Positions 10,477 to 19,234 of a stretch of 64,000 nucleotides of DNA are shown piece after piece. The translations under genes and the position numbers were made by a program. Below the pieces are notes generated by a model that saw only the letters and a program-made list of their open reading frames with translations, had not been told where the DNA came from and searched no databases. The stretch comes from Fictibacillus marinisediminis (GTDB lineage Bacteria > Bacillota > Bacilli > Bacillales > Fictibacillaceae), in assembly GCF_023149135.1 (NCBI RefSeq), contig NZ_JAIWJX010000002.1, positions 3,472,001 through 3,536,000 on the forward strand. The letters are read 5' to 3'. The number at the start of each line of letters is the position of its first letter. Position 1 is the stretch's first letter.

Positions 10477-10510
10477 TTCACAACCTCCGTTCCTAAATTT
10501 TGCTAATAAG

Positions 10511-10561
10511 ATTATAACACAGCTGACCTGTGAAACTCTAATTTTTACGAACAAATATTCG
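10511..10561 (-). promoter_or_regulatory. uvrBA promoter with SOS (LexA/DinR) box
   Basis: On the minus strand an extended -10 (TGTTATAAT, core at 10511-10516) lies about 35 nt upstream of the uvrB start. The inverted repeat CGAAC-AAAT-ATTCG at 10548-10561 differs by one base from the Gram-positive LexA consensus CGAAC-N4-GTTCG. The box lies just upstream of the -35 region. Damage induction of uvrBA is established in B. subtilis. Confidence 0.75.
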
Positions 10562-10670
10562 TGCGTTAAATGCTGGAAAAAACATTTAAGTCTGTAAAAT
10601 ACCTTTTCTTTACTTCTTCTTTTGGTGTACACTTTGAATGTTGCACAGAACGTCAAAAGGAGAATGCATC

Positions 10671-11543
10671 ATGGATTTGCTCTATATTTTCCTGGGTCTT
10701 GCTGTTGGGATTATTTCTGGATTTTTCGGACTTGGGGGAGGCTTTATTTTAACCCCTGTTTTAATATTGTTTGGCTATGAGCCAGTTACAGCGATCGCTA
10801 CCAGTCTCATGTATTCGATCGGGACGAGTGTTTCAGGGGTATTTGCTCATCTTCGCATGAAGAATATCTATTGGAAAACAGCCATTACCCTTGGCTTGTC
10901 AGGAGTACTTGCCACACAGGCTGCACACCCTGTTGTCATGTGGCTTAGCGAAAAGGATTGGGATAAAATTGTGATACCGGCCTTATATATCATACTGATG
11001 GGGTACTTTGCTGTTCAGCTGCTCAGGAAAAAGAAAAATACAACTACTGCTGAGACGCCGGCGGAAAATGCCTTTTCAATGACGAAAGCGCTGATGATTG
11101 GGTTTACTGGCGGTTTTCTTTCGACCACCCTTGGAGTCGGGGGCGGCTTTGTCATGGTTCCACTGATGATTTCCGTATTAAAACTTGAACCAAGAAAAGC
11201 AGTTGGGACAAGCCTTGTCAGTGTTTTTGCCATTGTTTCAGCAGGGTTCCTGACATATGCACAATCGATCACTCTGAACTATCACTTCGGCATCTTTTTA
11301 ATCATCGGCGCATTGATCGGCGCGCAGCTGGGGGCCAGACTAACCTCGCTCTATCAAAATCATCAAATGGAAACGTATCTCGGCGGAATCTATGCCGCAA
11401 CGATCGTATCCGTCTTTCTGCAGCTTTTACACTTCGGCCATATCGGCCTCGGTGTTGTTTCGGTCTATATTATCATACTGCTCCTTGTTTTTTTAAAGGA
11501 TTCAGCTCGCTACTGGCGAAAAAAAGCGTCCGCCCCTTCTTGA
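10671..11543 (+). CDS. TSUP-family (TauE/SafE) anion exporter
   Basis: A 290-residue membrane protein made of two related halves. Each half opens with a glycine-rich helix (GIISGFFGLGGGFILTP at about residue 13 and GFLSTTLGVGGGFVMVP at about 156), the TSUP hallmark. Members move sulfite, sulfonates or related anions; the substrate here is unknown. The start at 10671 follows AAAGGAG, whereas an in-frame ATG 33 nt upstream has no such site. It is convergent with csbA and shares a terminator with it. Confidence 0.9.
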   Translation: MDLLYIFLGLAVGIISGFFGLGGGFILTPVLILFGYEPVTAIATSLMYSIGTSVSGVFAHLRMKNIYWKTAITLGLSGVLATQAAHPVVMWLSEKDWDKIVIPALYIILMGYFAVQLLRKKKNTTTAETPAENAFSMTKALMIGFTGGFLSTTLGVGGGFVMVPLMISVLKLEPRKAVGTSLVSVFAIVSAGFLTYAQSITLNYHFGIFLIIGALIGAQLGARLTSLYQNHQMETYLGGIYAATIVSVFLQLLHFGHIGLGVVSVYIIILLLVFLKDSARYWRKKASAPS

Positions 11544-11562
11544 GGCGAACGCTTTTATTTCA
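11520..11562. terminator. Bidirectional terminator between the TSUP gene and csbA
   Basis: AAAAAGCGTCCGCC pairs with GGCGAACGCTTTTATTT around a CCTTCTTGA loop. T-runs occur on both sides, overlapping the ends of both convergent genes. Confidence 0.8.
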
Positions 11563-11785
11563 TTTTACGCGCTTGTTTTTTATGAATGTTTAAACCGAGC
11601 CAATAGCCGGCCAATACAGAACATAGTGCTGTTGCCTGAAGATACACCGGCTGATTCAGGCCATCGAACGCAAACAGCAAAATTAGCAATGTAATCATGA
11701 CAGGCAGATACTTTGAAAAGAGCACCCGGTTAAAAAGAAGCTGTAAAACAATCGGCAAAAGCGCTGCCAGTAACACCTCAACCAT
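11555..11785 (-). CDS. csbA: CsbA family small membrane protein
   Basis: A 76-residue protein, the same length as B. subtilis CsbA (DUF2198), a sigma-B-controlled membrane protein of unknown role. It has three hydrophobic helices (LLAALLPIVLQLLFN, YLPVMITLLILLFAF, LQATALCSVLAGYWLGL) and a basic tail (HKKQARKMK). It sits immediately upstream of uvrBA, as in Bacillus. To its right the conserved backbone stops and the accessory segment begins. Confidence 0.88.
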   Translation of the reverse strand: MVEVLLAALLPIVLQLLFNRVLFSKYLPVMITLLILLFAFDGLNQPVYLQATALCSVLAGYWLGLNIHKKQARKMK

Positions 11786-12039
11786 ACGTGCATACCCCTA
11801 TCTGTTCAAATACTTCCTCATTCACTATACCACATCTTTTAAAGCATAAAAAAAACCAAAACCGTTATGGCTCTGGCTTAAAAAAGGGGGGGGTTGCTTC
11901 AAAATGCTTTTACCCTTCGAAGAACAAAATCAAACCTAAACCCTTTAAATTTTTTGAAATAGGTTTTAAAGTATAACCATTGCGGGAATTAACAGAATAT
12001 TCCCTTAAATTATCATTCTAAAACTGAGGAGGTCTGCCT

Positions 12040-12312
12040 ATGAATACTCGCAGGGTTATTGGCATTTACCCATCAGAGAAAAAAGTATTAAACAAGCTTA
12101 AACTATTAAAAAAAGACGGAATGGACACGAAGCATATGATGATTGTAGGACCTTACGAAACAAGCAAGCTCCCGCCCTCTGAAAAAAACACCCACCAAAA
12201 ACTGGTCAAGATTGGTGTATCTGAAAGCGAGGCCAAGTTATACTCGGCTGTCCTTGATCAGGGACAGTACATTTTACTGAACACTGTGATCCAGCAGGAA
12301 TATCTGGCGTAG
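12040..12312 (+). CDS. YflT-like general stress domain protein, short form
   Basis: A 90-residue protein that begins RRVIGIYPSEKKVLNKLKLLKKDGMDTKHMMIV. It has the alternating strand-helix layout of the general-stress protein 17M/YflT domain, and GVSESEAKLYSAVLDQGQYILL matches that domain's second half. The full length is short, and no second domain is attached. The start follows GAGGAGGTC. Assignment is by pattern only. Confidence 0.6.
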   Translation: MNTRRVIGIYPSEKKVLNKLKLLKKDGMDTKHMMIVGPYETSKLPPSEKNTHQKLVKIGVSESEAKLYSAVLDQGQYILLNTVIQQEYLA

Positions 12313-12374
12313 AAAAAAAAAGCATAATGCCTCAACTCCTTCATAGATTGATATGAAGAGGGGGCACATAAGAA

Positions 12375-12512
12375 ATGAATGAATCCGATCAGGTTAAAGC
12401 ACTGAACCAACTGCTTGAAATCATCCATTATAAAGGCAATAAGAGAAGGCTGCCGTTTTTGCTAATGCAGCAAAAGAAGCGGAAACTGCCATACAAAACC
12501 CTGCGTCCTTGA
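12375..12512 (+). CDS. Possible 45-residue basic peptide running into a terminator
   Basis: Short frame MNESDQVKALNQLLEIIHYK... with a strongly basic second half (KKRKLPYKTLRP), preceded by GAAGAGGGGG. The last four codons and the stop lie inside the hairpin CCCTGCGTCCTTGACGCAGGG (12500-12520), so translation and termination would interfere. I do not recognise it. It may be cotranscribed with the stress-domain gene 62 nt upstream. Confidence 0.35.
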   Translation: MNESDQVKALNQLLEIIHYKGNKRRLPFLLMQQKKRKLPYKTLRP

Positions 12513-12525
12513 CGCAGGGTTTTAT
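12498..12525 (+). terminator. Intrinsic terminator
   Basis: ACCCTGCGTCCTTGACGCAGGGTTTTAT forms a perfect 8-9-bp stem followed by T-rich sequence. It ends the plus-strand transcript before the convergent HAD gene. Confidence 0.8.
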
Positions 12526-12532
12526 CATGTGA

Positions 12533-13156
12533 TCAGTTCAATACCGTTAAAATATCCTTGGGATGGAAAACCATAAAATCCGGTTTTTCCTTTTCTGCAG
12601 CTTCCCTTGCGTCATAGCCCCAGCCTACCCAAATGATTTTAATGCCGCTTTTTCTGCAGGCGGCAATATCTCTGGCTTCATCACCGACATAGATCACTTC
12701 TTCTTTGGCCATTCCGTTCTTTTTAAGATAGCTTTTAATATGGCGATCCTTACCAAAAAGCCGGGTGGAGCAAATGATCTCTTCCATATGGTGGAGGCGG
12801 TTTCGGGATAGAAAGGCTTCAACATTCTTTTTCGAATTGGAAGATATAATGGCCGACTTGAATCCCCTCCTGTTTACTTCTGATAACAGTTCAGCCATGC
12901 CAGGGACCAATGTCACATCCCCTAATGCTTGATTATAAAGCTCGTAAAACTCAGCGCTCGATGCTGGTATTTTGTGCATTGGGAAATTCAGATGTTTGAT
13001 CCTTTCCATCATCGAAAGCTTCCTCAAAAACTCCATCTCTTCAACATCTACTTTCCGAAAACCATGTTTTGCTGCCAGCTGATTAAACACCGATAAGAAC
13101 ACGAGCCTTGAGTCAGCGAGCGTGCCATCAAAATCAAAAATAACAGACTTTATCAT
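12533..13156 (-). CDS. HAD-superfamily hydrolase (phosphoglycolate phosphatase-like)
   Basis: A 207-residue HAD hydrolase with all four motifs: DFDGTL near the N-terminus, SSNSKK as motif II, the Lys of the GKDRHIKSYLKK region, and YVGDEARDI as motif IV. The helical cap of about 60 residues is class IA. It resembles YqaB/PpaX/phosphoglycolate phosphatases; the actual phosphomonoester substrate cannot be assigned. It stands alone on the minus strand. Confidence 0.9.
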   Translation of the reverse strand: MIKSVIFDFDGTLADSRLVFLSVFNQLAAKHGFRKVDVEEMEFLRKLSMMERIKHLNFPMHKIPASSAEFYELYNQALGDVTLVPGMAELLSEVNRRGFKSAIISSNSKKNVEAFLSRNRLHHMEEIICSTRLFGKDRHIKSYLKKNGMAKEEVIYVGDEARDIAACRKSGIKIIWVGWGYDAREAAEKEKPDFMVFHPKDILTVLN

Positions 13157-13245
13157 AAATAAGGGTTCTCCTTATCGTACGGCTTATTGTGTATTATAGA
13201 GGAGAGACATCCTGTTTGTTATTTTTCCCATAAAAAAAGGCAAAA

Positions 13246-13288
13246 TTTAACCGCCGACTCCCTTTGTCTTCACAGGAATTCGGCGGCT
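13246..13288 (-). terminator. Terminator after the RsbT-like gene
   Basis: On the minus strand GCCGCCGA pairs with TCGGCGG across a 23-nt loop, followed by TAAATTTTG. It is a moderate hairpin just after the stop codon. Confidence 0.5.
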
Positions 13289-13706
13289 ATTTCATCATTT
13301 TTTCACTGCACCATTTAATGGCCGTGATTTCAGTACCCAAATTAAGAGTCGATTGAACATTGATGATATCCATTAATTTTTGGACCCCCGGCAAACCGGC
13401 TCCCAATCCTCCTGAACTCGTATATCCTGCTTGAAGCGCCATTTTAATGTCTTGAATACCTGGACCTTGATCAATGGCCGATACCCTGATCCCTGCCCGT
13501 TTTTCTTCCTCAATCGCTTCGACAATGATTTTACCCTCTCCTGCATAAAGGTAAATGTTTCTGGCAAGCTCGGATATCACAGTTTTGATCCGGACTTGAT
13601 TAACGGAATTAAAACCGATGATTCTAGCAAGTTCTTTCCCTTCTTGACGGGCAATTGAGATATCCAATTCATTTTTTATTTCAACCGTAACCTGATGATA
13701 GTTCAT
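13287..13706 (-). CDS. RsbT/SpoIIAB-type serine kinase (anti-sigma regulatory factor)
   Basis: A 139-residue GHKL ATPase of the anti-sigma kinase class. It has the N-box ISELARNIYLYAG, the G1 box AIDQGPGI, and the glycine-rich lid YTSSGGLGAGLPGV, close to RsbT. RsbT-like proteins phosphorylate STAS partners (RsbS) in stressosome or sigma-B pathways. No STAS gene is adjacent, so the partner is elsewhere. The ATG at 13706 is preferred to a GTG 9 nt upstream because the GAGGTG ribosome site overlaps that GTG. Confidence 0.85.
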   Translation of the reverse strand: MNYHQVTVEIKNELDISIARQEGKELARIIGFNSVNQVRIKTVISELARNIYLYAGEGKIIVEAIEEEKRAGIRVSAIDQGPGIQDIKMALQAGYTSSGGLGAGLPGVQKLMDIINVQSTLNLGTEITAIKWCSEKMMK

Positions 13707-14003
13707 GGTAAGCACCTCTATTCCTGTTTTATTGGTAGTGCTTACTTTCTATGGGCATACGGATTTTGTTTTATGGAATTTCAGTGAACAGATACTGGAT
13801 TACTTACCCTTCATACATTTCAACAATTTAAGTATTTTTCCTTTTTATTTCAACAAAATCCTTTCCTTTTGAGGACATCTTACTAGAGCAGACTTACATA
13901 AACGCCCGTAATACTAATTTCTACATCACGTAATTATCTCCTTTAAAGAGCTAAAGGATTCCAACAAATTTCTATCTTATTTTACGTTCCTGATACCTGA
14001 AAA

Positions 14004-14036
14004 AAACGAAAAAGACCCTGTCCTGGGACAAGGTCT
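14004..14036 (-). terminator. Terminator after the 59-residue gene
   Basis: On the minus strand AGACCTTGTCC pairs with GGACAGGGTCT, followed by TTTTCG and further T-rich sequence. Confidence 0.8.
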
Positions 14037-14161
14037 AAAGAACAATGGTTATTTTTTCCGGAATATTCATATCCGGACAGCTGCTCAGCTGGGGTTTACT
14101 GCCCGCCTGCGGAAGTGTTGTGATCCGGGATAATTGTCGTCCGTTTTCCGGAAGCATCATG

Positions 14162-14341
14162 CTAGGCTTTGTTTGACTGTGAACTGGCTGAGTTATCTTC
14201 ATCTTCTGTACCAAAATCTCCAATCGAAACGACTTTCAGCCCCAAATCACTTAAATTATCATTTAATTTCCCGCGAAGATCTTTATCAAACGTTTCAGGA
14301 GCTTCTTCCGTATACTCAAGCAGAACATGAATAGATTTCAT
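14162..14341 (-). CDS. Small acidic 59-residue protein, unknown
   Basis: Short gene translating to MKSIHVLLEYTEEAPETFD..., with a beta-alpha-beta look (a MKSIHVLLEY strand, an acidic helix, then LGLKVVSIGDF) and a disordered acidic tail DEDNSASSQSNKA. An AAAGGAGGAAAG ribosome site precedes ATG, and a strong terminator follows about 125 nt downstream. I do not recognise the family. The stretch from 13716 to 14161 otherwise contains only that terminator. Confidence 0.6.
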   Translation of the reverse strand: MKSIHVLLEYTEEAPETFDKDLRGKLNDNLSDLGLKVVSIGDFGTEDEDNSASSQSNKA

Positions 14342-14427
14342 TTAATCTTTCCTCCTTTTAAAGGATTTGTTTATGCAACCTATTCCCGATTTTTCTTGTG
14401 ATAAACAAAAAACACCCAGGCAGGGTG

Positions 14428-15333
14428 TCAATTTTTGTCAGGAAAATACGGATTAATATGAATAAATACCTCAGATATATCCGGAAATCTTTTTTGTATC
14501 TCGTCTCTTAAATCTCTTGCAATATCATGGCCTTCTTTAATGCTCAGATCATAATTGAGCGAAATTCTTAAGTCCAGAATGATGTAGTGGCCATGTGTCC
14601 TCGCTCTCATGCGGTCAATCCGCTTCACTTCTTTAAATTCCATGACAACTTTTCGGTACTGCGTCAGCAGCGGTTTTTCAATATTCTTATCCATCAATAC
14701 ATCAACGGATGAACCGAGCAGTTTCAGTGAGATTTTCAGGATAAGGAAAGCGACGATCAGACTGGCCGCAGCATCGCCGTATAAGAGATAAGGCAAGTTG
14801 AATTTATCCCCGATAATGGATAGTATGACACCAAAAAAAGCAGCGAGGGAGGCTACAATGTCAGCTTTGTGGTCAAACGCGATCGCTATTATGGCTTTGC
14901 TGTTGTATTTTTCACCCAGCTTCATGGAGTTATGGTAAAGCAGGTGCTTTGCAATATAAGAAAATAGAGCGGCGAACAAGGCAATGTACTCAGGTGCTTT
15001 CGGTGTTCCGATTAAGCCCAGGATGCCTTCAATAACAATATATATAGAAACAAGAAATAAAATAATACCTACAAAGCCTTCACTAAGCACTTCAGCTTTA
15101 CCATGTCCGAATGGATGGTCCTCATCAGGCGGCTTGTTGGAGATTCCTACCACGGCCAGTACAGCAATAGAAGCTACAATGTCTGCAGCGGAGTGTATAC
15201 CGTCCGCAAAGACCGATTCACTTCCTGCAATCAGCCCGACCGCAACCTTTCCAATGGTTAATATACAGTTGCTGATCAGAGCCAGCCAGGCCACTTTTTT
15301 ACCTATTCTTTCTCTTTCATGTACAATCTCCAT
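14428..15333 (-). CDS. Cation diffusion facilitator (CDF) metal exporter
   Basis: A 301-residue CDF transporter with six membrane helices and a cytoplasmic C-terminal domain. The metal-site motifs are FADGIHSAADIVAS in helix II (Asp pair region), HPFGHGKAE in the loop after it, and FDHKADIVAS in helix V. The C-terminal domain contains RMRARTHGHYIILDLRI. CDF proteins export Zn, Fe, Mn, Co or Cd by proton antiport; the metal cannot be decided. A terminator-bearing leader precedes the gene on the same strand, suggesting attenuation control. Confidence 0.93.
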   Translation of the reverse strand: MEIVHERERIGKKVAWLALISNCILTIGKVAVGLIAGSESVFADGIHSAADIVASIAVLAVVGISNKPPDEDHPFGHGKAEVLSEGFVGIILFLVSIYIVIEGILGLIGTPKAPEYIALFAALFSYIAKHLLYHNSMKLGEKYNSKAIIAIAFDHKADIVASLAAFFGVILSIIGDKFNLPYLLYGDAAASLIVAFLILKISLKLLGSSVDVLMDKNIEKPLLTQYRKVVMEFKEVKRIDRMRARTHGHYIILDLRISLNYDLSIKEGHDIARDLRDEIQKRFPDISEVFIHINPYFPDKN

Positions 15334-15361
15334 GTTCCCCTCCTAAAATAATGTTTCCCAA

Positions 15362-15501
15362 AGGAAAAAAAAACCCTAAGCCGAAGGCGGCTCAGGGCAG
15401 GTATGTGATTTTGATTTTTGGGTTTTTCATATCCATCATCCTTATAATTTACGGCAAAAGTCCAGTTCATTAATCATACTCTTTTCATAAGAGAAAATCA
15501 A
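15362..15501 (-). promoter_or_regulatory. Leader of the CDF exporter: promoter, mini-ORF and terminator
   Basis: On the minus strand TTGATT (15496-15501) and TATGAT (15473-15478) are 17 bp apart. The predicted leader of about 130 nt carries a 12-codon frame (MKNPKIKITYLP, start at 15430) and then the strong hairpin CCCTGAGCC-GCCTTC-GGCTTAGGG followed by about ten Ts (15364-15397), only about 30 nt before the CDF ribosome site. The mini-ORF stop codon lies inside the terminator stem. No known riboswitch consensus was recognised. It could instead be a free small RNA. Confidence 0.6.
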
Positions 15502-15580
15502 TGAAACATAAAATTTTGGAAAATAAAACAAAACAGAACATAACTATTGAGTAGACCAAATGCTACAGGAGGAGATTCTT

Positions 15581-15922
15581 ATGAACAACAAAGTGGGAAA
15601 GGATGATTTTGTCCAAGGATTTGTTCCCAACCACAATCATGGTTCCGTTGATTATACTTCCATGGCTGGAGACCACGTCCATCAATGCCTTGATGTCACT
15701 TCTCCGCCCATTCCTACACAGGACGGAGGCCACATCCATTTTACGGAAGGATACGTAATGTTTGAAAATGGCCATAACCACCATTACCGAGCCTATTCTG
15801 GTCCGCCTATTCCAGTAGGCAACGGCATGCATGTTCACTATTACGACTTTTATACAAGTGTAGACGATGGCCATCAGCATCATGTAAAAGGGGTAGATCA
15901 TCCCGCACCCGGAACAAAGTAA
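15581..15922 (+). CDS. ymaF: YmaF-family His-rich protein
   Basis: A 113-residue protein organised around repeated Gly-His-x-His type motifs: GDHVHQ, GGHIHFT, NGHNHHY, NGMHVHYY and DGHQHHV, spaced about 20-25 residues apart. This is the YmaF pattern (a family of unknown function), and the histidines suggest metal binding. The start at 15581 follows AGGAGGAG; an in-frame ATG 21 nt upstream has no ribosome site. It diverges from the CDF exporter, which may be functionally meaningful. Confidence 0.88.
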   Translation: MNNKVGKDDFVQGFVPNHNHGSVDYTSMAGDHVHQCLDVTSPPIPTQDGGHIHFTEGYVMFENGHNHHYRAYSGPPIPVGNGMHVHYYDFYTSVDDGHQHHVKGVDHPAPGTK

Positions 15923-15937
15923 AGAACTGTTAGTTTA

Positions 15938-16375
15938 TTACTCCCGCGTCATAGTGCCCGCCTTACCAGAGCTGCTGCTCTCCGTAAACACGAAGCGTTT
16001 TTGTCCGGCATAATTCAGAACCGTATACAGTCCTGTTCCTATCAAAACAGCGGCATCTTTGGCAAAGTGTTTTGGCAGAGGAAGGATTGCTGAGAAGGCC
16101 CAGTCTGCGATCCGAATTCCGGCATAATAGGCGATAAAATAGCAGAGAAAAATGACGATAGCAAACCGCACCATACTTCCCGCTACTGGTGAGGAGCTTC
16201 TAAACGTGAACATCCGGTTTAGCACATAGCTCACACATGCGCCTACTGCGTTTCCTGAAAAGGTTGCCAGCCAATATGATACATCTGCTGCATGAAGCAG
16301 CAGATAGATCACCGATAATCCGACCAATGTATTGATTACACCAACTATCAAAAATCGTACAAATGAATGTTTCAT
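15938..16375 (-). CDS. GtrA-family membrane protein
   Basis: A 145-residue protein with four membrane helices and the GtrA start RFLIVGVINTLVGLSVIYLLL, followed by VSYVLNRMFTFRS. GtrA proteins are implicated in moving lipid-linked sugars (such as undecaprenyl-phosphate glucose) across the membrane. It is last in a minus-strand group with the DUF6044 protein (41 nt away) and galU, which fits a cell-surface glycosylation module. Confidence 0.9.
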   Translation of the reverse strand: MKHSFVRFLIVGVINTLVGLSVIYLLLHAADVSYWLATFSGNAVGACVSYVLNRMFTFRSSSPVAGSMVRFAIVIFLCYFIAYYAGIRIADWAFSAILPLPKHFAKDAAVLIGTGLYTVLNYAGQKRFVFTESSSSGKAGTMTRE

Positions 16376-16416
16376 TTCTCATCAGCCAACTCTTCCGGCT
16401 ACTCCTTTTGCCATTT

Positions 16417-18117
16417 TTAGTCCATTTTTTCAGCACGATACAAATAAATCCTCCAGGCTGATTCTTTGTGAGAAAATGCTTTTACAAAATGCAGGTGATT
16501 TTCTTCTGCATTATCAATCGGAAGCGCAGAAAAGATATACCGGCCTCCCATTTGAGTAAAGACTTTCGTGTTCAGCTGGAGATGCTGAATGCGTTTCTTT
16601 GAATGTTTCGTGTAATGGTACTTCTTTCCCAGCTCATCTGCAAAAAGATAGCACCGGTTTCCCCATTGATCAAAGTAATTTTTTAGCATCCGGTCTTTAT
16701 CAAGTTCTTTGGCAATGATTCTGCGGAACTCATGCTTATAAGACAGCGGATAATAATTGTTGTATGTATCAAGGGTGTAAAAGCCGTTATACTGGGCGAT
16801 GGCAGGATGGATCCCGATGCTCGCCACACGATAGGAAGACTGCGGCTTTCCGATATAGTGTTCCATCTCCTCGAATTGTTTGACGGCATAAAACTCCTTG
16901 AAGGACGGCGCATGGACAACACGATAATAAATTTCCTCATGAGCACAGCATAAAATAAAAATCTGAAGAGCCAAACCGGCCTTTATCCATGTCCGCCAGC
17001 CTTCTATTTTCCATAGAATCCAGCTTCCTAAAGCAAACAAAACATAAATAACGAGCGGGCGCAAAAAATGAAAACGTGCAAAATTGAACGTCGCAAGAAA
17101 AGAAACCTTCTCCTTTACAGGCGTCCAGCCCTTGTAAAACCAAAAGGCATACCAGACAGACAGCAAGAAGTTAAGCAAGAATAAGAGAAGGAACGATTTT
17201 TTAATCTCGCCACTGCTTCTATCTTTCCAAATCTTCCAAAGCGCAGCAAACATAATGGGTATAATGACCGCTGAATGTAAAGTGAGGACATGCGTGTGGC
17301 CCAGAAAATAGTTTTTGAAAACAAGCCGTATTGTATGCCAGAACGAAAGCTTCGAGCTCATGAATTCATTCCGGCTTGTCGGTGCTTCAGGCACTACCAG
17401 CGAGTATACGAGTCTATATTCAATCAGCAAATAAAGGACCGTCATCAATACAATGCTGAATAAAAAGCGCATGTTCCACCGCTTTTTTGTAACTGCATCA
17501 TAAAGCCAGATCACACCCACTGCAGTGAGAAAAAAGAAAAATCCAAGCACAAAACTGGAGTATAGGGGCAGGAGTAAAAGCGTAAGCCATTCCCTCCAGG
17601 TTTCTTTGTGCTTTCTAATATTTAAAAATGCCCATAAAGCAAGGGGCTGCCCTAGCGTACTGAGCATTCCCGACGGCCAAAAGGGAGTCAGTGCAAAGGC
17701 CAGTGAAACCCACACGGTTATGGGATAAGCCTTTTCATCTTTCATAAAATGCTTCGACAGCAGCAAATACATCCCGATGAACGCAAAAATCCGGGTAATC
17801 CCCTGGCTTATGGCATAAGCTGTCATAGGCGGAAACCAGTGATGAAGCCATTGGATCAGACTGAACTCAGTTCCGAAAGCATTCCTGGGAAGGCCGTTGA
17901 TAATTTGCGGAATGACGGTGTCCATCGGACCGAACAGCTGCCCGCTTTCTTTTAACACCTTGTACCACGCAATGTTGGAATCCATATTGTCATGTACTCG
18001 GATATGAGAATGCTCACCGAGAATAAACGGAGGGGCCATGAACAAAACCAGCAGCACCCATGCCAATGTCAGATGTTTATTTTCCGGACTCAAGGCTGAC
18101 CAGTATTTCACAATCAT
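16417..18117 (-). CDS. DUF6044 polytopic membrane protein (YkoS-like)
   Basis: A 566-residue protein with about ten to twelve hydrophobic helices. An acidic N-terminal loop (HSHIRVHDNMDSNIAWY) has the spacing seen in GT-C glycosyltransferases, where such acidic residues bind the dolichyl/undecaprenyl-sugar donor. The last 170 residues are largely extracytoplasmic. It resembles the YkoS/DUF6044 family; the GT-C role is an inference. It lies between gtrA and galU, and the three probably act together in surface polymer glycosylation. Confidence 0.75.
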   Translation of the reverse strand: MIVKYWSALSPENKHLTLAWVLLVLFMAPPFILGEHSHIRVHDNMDSNIAWYKVLKESGQLFGPMDTVIPQIINGLPRNAFGTEFSLIQWLHHWFPPMTAYAISQGITRIFAFIGMYLLLSKHFMKDEKAYPITVWVSLAFALTPFWPSGMLSTLGQPLALWAFLNIRKHKETWREWLTLLLLPLYSSFVLGFFFFLTAVGVIWLYDAVTKKRWNMRFLFSIVLMTVLYLLIEYRLVYSLVVPEAPTSRNEFMSSKLSFWHTIRLVFKNYFLGHTHVLTLHSAVIIPIMFAALWKIWKDRSSGEIKKSFLLLFLLNFLLSVWYAFWFYKGWTPVKEKVSFLATFNFARFHFLRPLVIYVLFALGSWILWKIEGWRTWIKAGLALQIFILCCAHEEIYYRVVHAPSFKEFYAVKQFEEMEHYIGKPQSSYRVASIGIHPAIAQYNGFYTLDTYNNYYPLSYKHEFRRIIAKELDKDRMLKNYFDQWGNRCYLFADELGKKYHYTKHSKKRIQHLQLNTKVFTQMGGRYIFSALPIDNAEENHLHFVKAFSHKESAWRIYLYRAEKMD

Positions 18118-18160
18118 GGAACCCCTTCTATTTAGGATACGCCCTTAAATCGGCAATGGC

Positions 18161-19054
18161 TTACAGTTTTGGATCAGCCTGCACGTTCATCAGCTTTTCT
18201 TTTAAATAATGCATAAGAGGCTCGTTAAGCTCTTTGTTCTTCAATGCAAATTCAATCGTGGTTGTTATAAAACCAAGTTTGTCCCCTACATCATACCGAT
18301 CACCCTCAAACTCATAAGCATATACGTTCTGTTCCTGGTTCAGCCTATGAATGGCATCGGTAAGCTGAATCTCCCCTCCGGCCCCGATTTCCTGGTTATC
18401 GAGAATGGAAAAGATCTCGGGAGTAAGAACGTAGCGCCCCATGATCGCCAGGTTGGAAGGAGCTTCGCCTTTTGAAGGTTTTTCTACAAAATTGGAGACC
18501 TCATACAGGCGTCCTACTTGTTTTTTCGTTTCAATGATCCCGTACCGGTCTGTTTCTTCTTCTGGAACAGGCTTTACCCCGATAACAGATGATCCTGTTT
18601 TCTCATACTGCTGGATCAGCTGGCGAATGCACGGTGTTTCCGATTGGACAATATCATCACCAAGCAGAACAGCGAACGGCTCGTCTCCAATAAATTTCCT
18701 TGCACTCCATACAGCATGCCCAAGCCCCTTCGGCTGCTTCTGGCGGATGTAATGAATATCTGCCATTTCTGACGAGCGCTGAACTTCCTGAAGCAGTTTC
18801 ACCTTTCCTTTGCTGAACAGACTCTGCTCCAGATCAAATGAATAATCAAAATGATCCTCGATCGCACGTTTTCCTTTACCTGTTACGATCAGAATATCTT
18901 CTATCCCGGAATTAATCGCTTCTTCCACAATGTATTGAATGGTTGGTTTGTCTACGATAGGCAGCATTTCTTTCGGCATTGCTTTCGTGGCCGGCAGAAA
19001 TCTCGTCCCAAGACCTGCTGCCGGAATAATGGCTTTCTTCACTTTTTTCGTCAT
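18161..19054 (-). CDS. galU: UTP-glucose-1-phosphate uridylyltransferase
   Basis: A 297-residue GalU/GtaB-type enzyme that makes UDP-glucose from UTP and glucose-1-phosphate. Visible motifs are the nucleotide loop [20 protein letters not shown], the VLLGDDIV metal site, and [21 protein letters not shown]-glucose feeds teichoic acid glucosylation and glycolipid synthesis. The ATG at 19054 with GAGGAGTGG upstream is preferred over a GTG nine bases earlier. It is probably the first gene of the galU-DUF6044-gtrA group. Confidence 0.95.
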   Translation of the reverse strand: MTKKVKKAIIPAAGLGTRFLPATKAMPKEMLPIVDKPTIQYIVEEAINSGIEDILIVTGKGKRAIEDHFDYSFDLEQSLFSKGKVKLLQEVQRSSEMADIHYIRQKQPKGLGHAVWSARKFIGDEPFAVLLGDDIVQSETPCIRQLIQQYEKTGSSVIGVKPVPEEETDRYGIIETKKQVGRLYEVSNFVEKPSKGEAPSNLAIMGRYVLTPEIFSILDNQEIGAGGEIQLTDAIHRLNQEQNVYAYEFEGDRYDVGDKLGFITTTIEFALKNKELNEPLMHYLKEKLMNVQADPKL

Positions 19055-19196
19055 GTCTTCCACTCCTCATTGCCTAATAGTTTCCCTATCTATGTAAATA
19101 AAAGGATCGTCACCTTTAGTGTGACCAATGCACTCTCATCCAAACCCCCATTTTCATATGGTACGTACTATTTCATTCTCACAGCCTATCTAAACA

Positions 19197-19230
19197 AGAA
19201 CTGCCCAGAAAAAACTCTGAGCAGTTCAAA
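19197..19230 (-). terminator. Terminator after the Gfo/Idh/MocA gene
   Basis: GAACTGCTCAGA pairs with TCTGGGCAGTTC (minus strand) around a short T-rich loop, followed by TTGTTTAG. Confidence 0.6.
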
Positions 19231-19234
19231 TCGT

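Noticed and set aside
11887..11894. Run of eight Gs upstream of the stress-domain gene
   Set aside because: It could be slippage-prone, but it is over 140 bp from the start codon and not within a promoter that I can recognise.
15395..15430. 12-codon frame in the CDF leader as a gene
   Set aside because: Too short to call as a protein; recorded only as a possible leader peptide.
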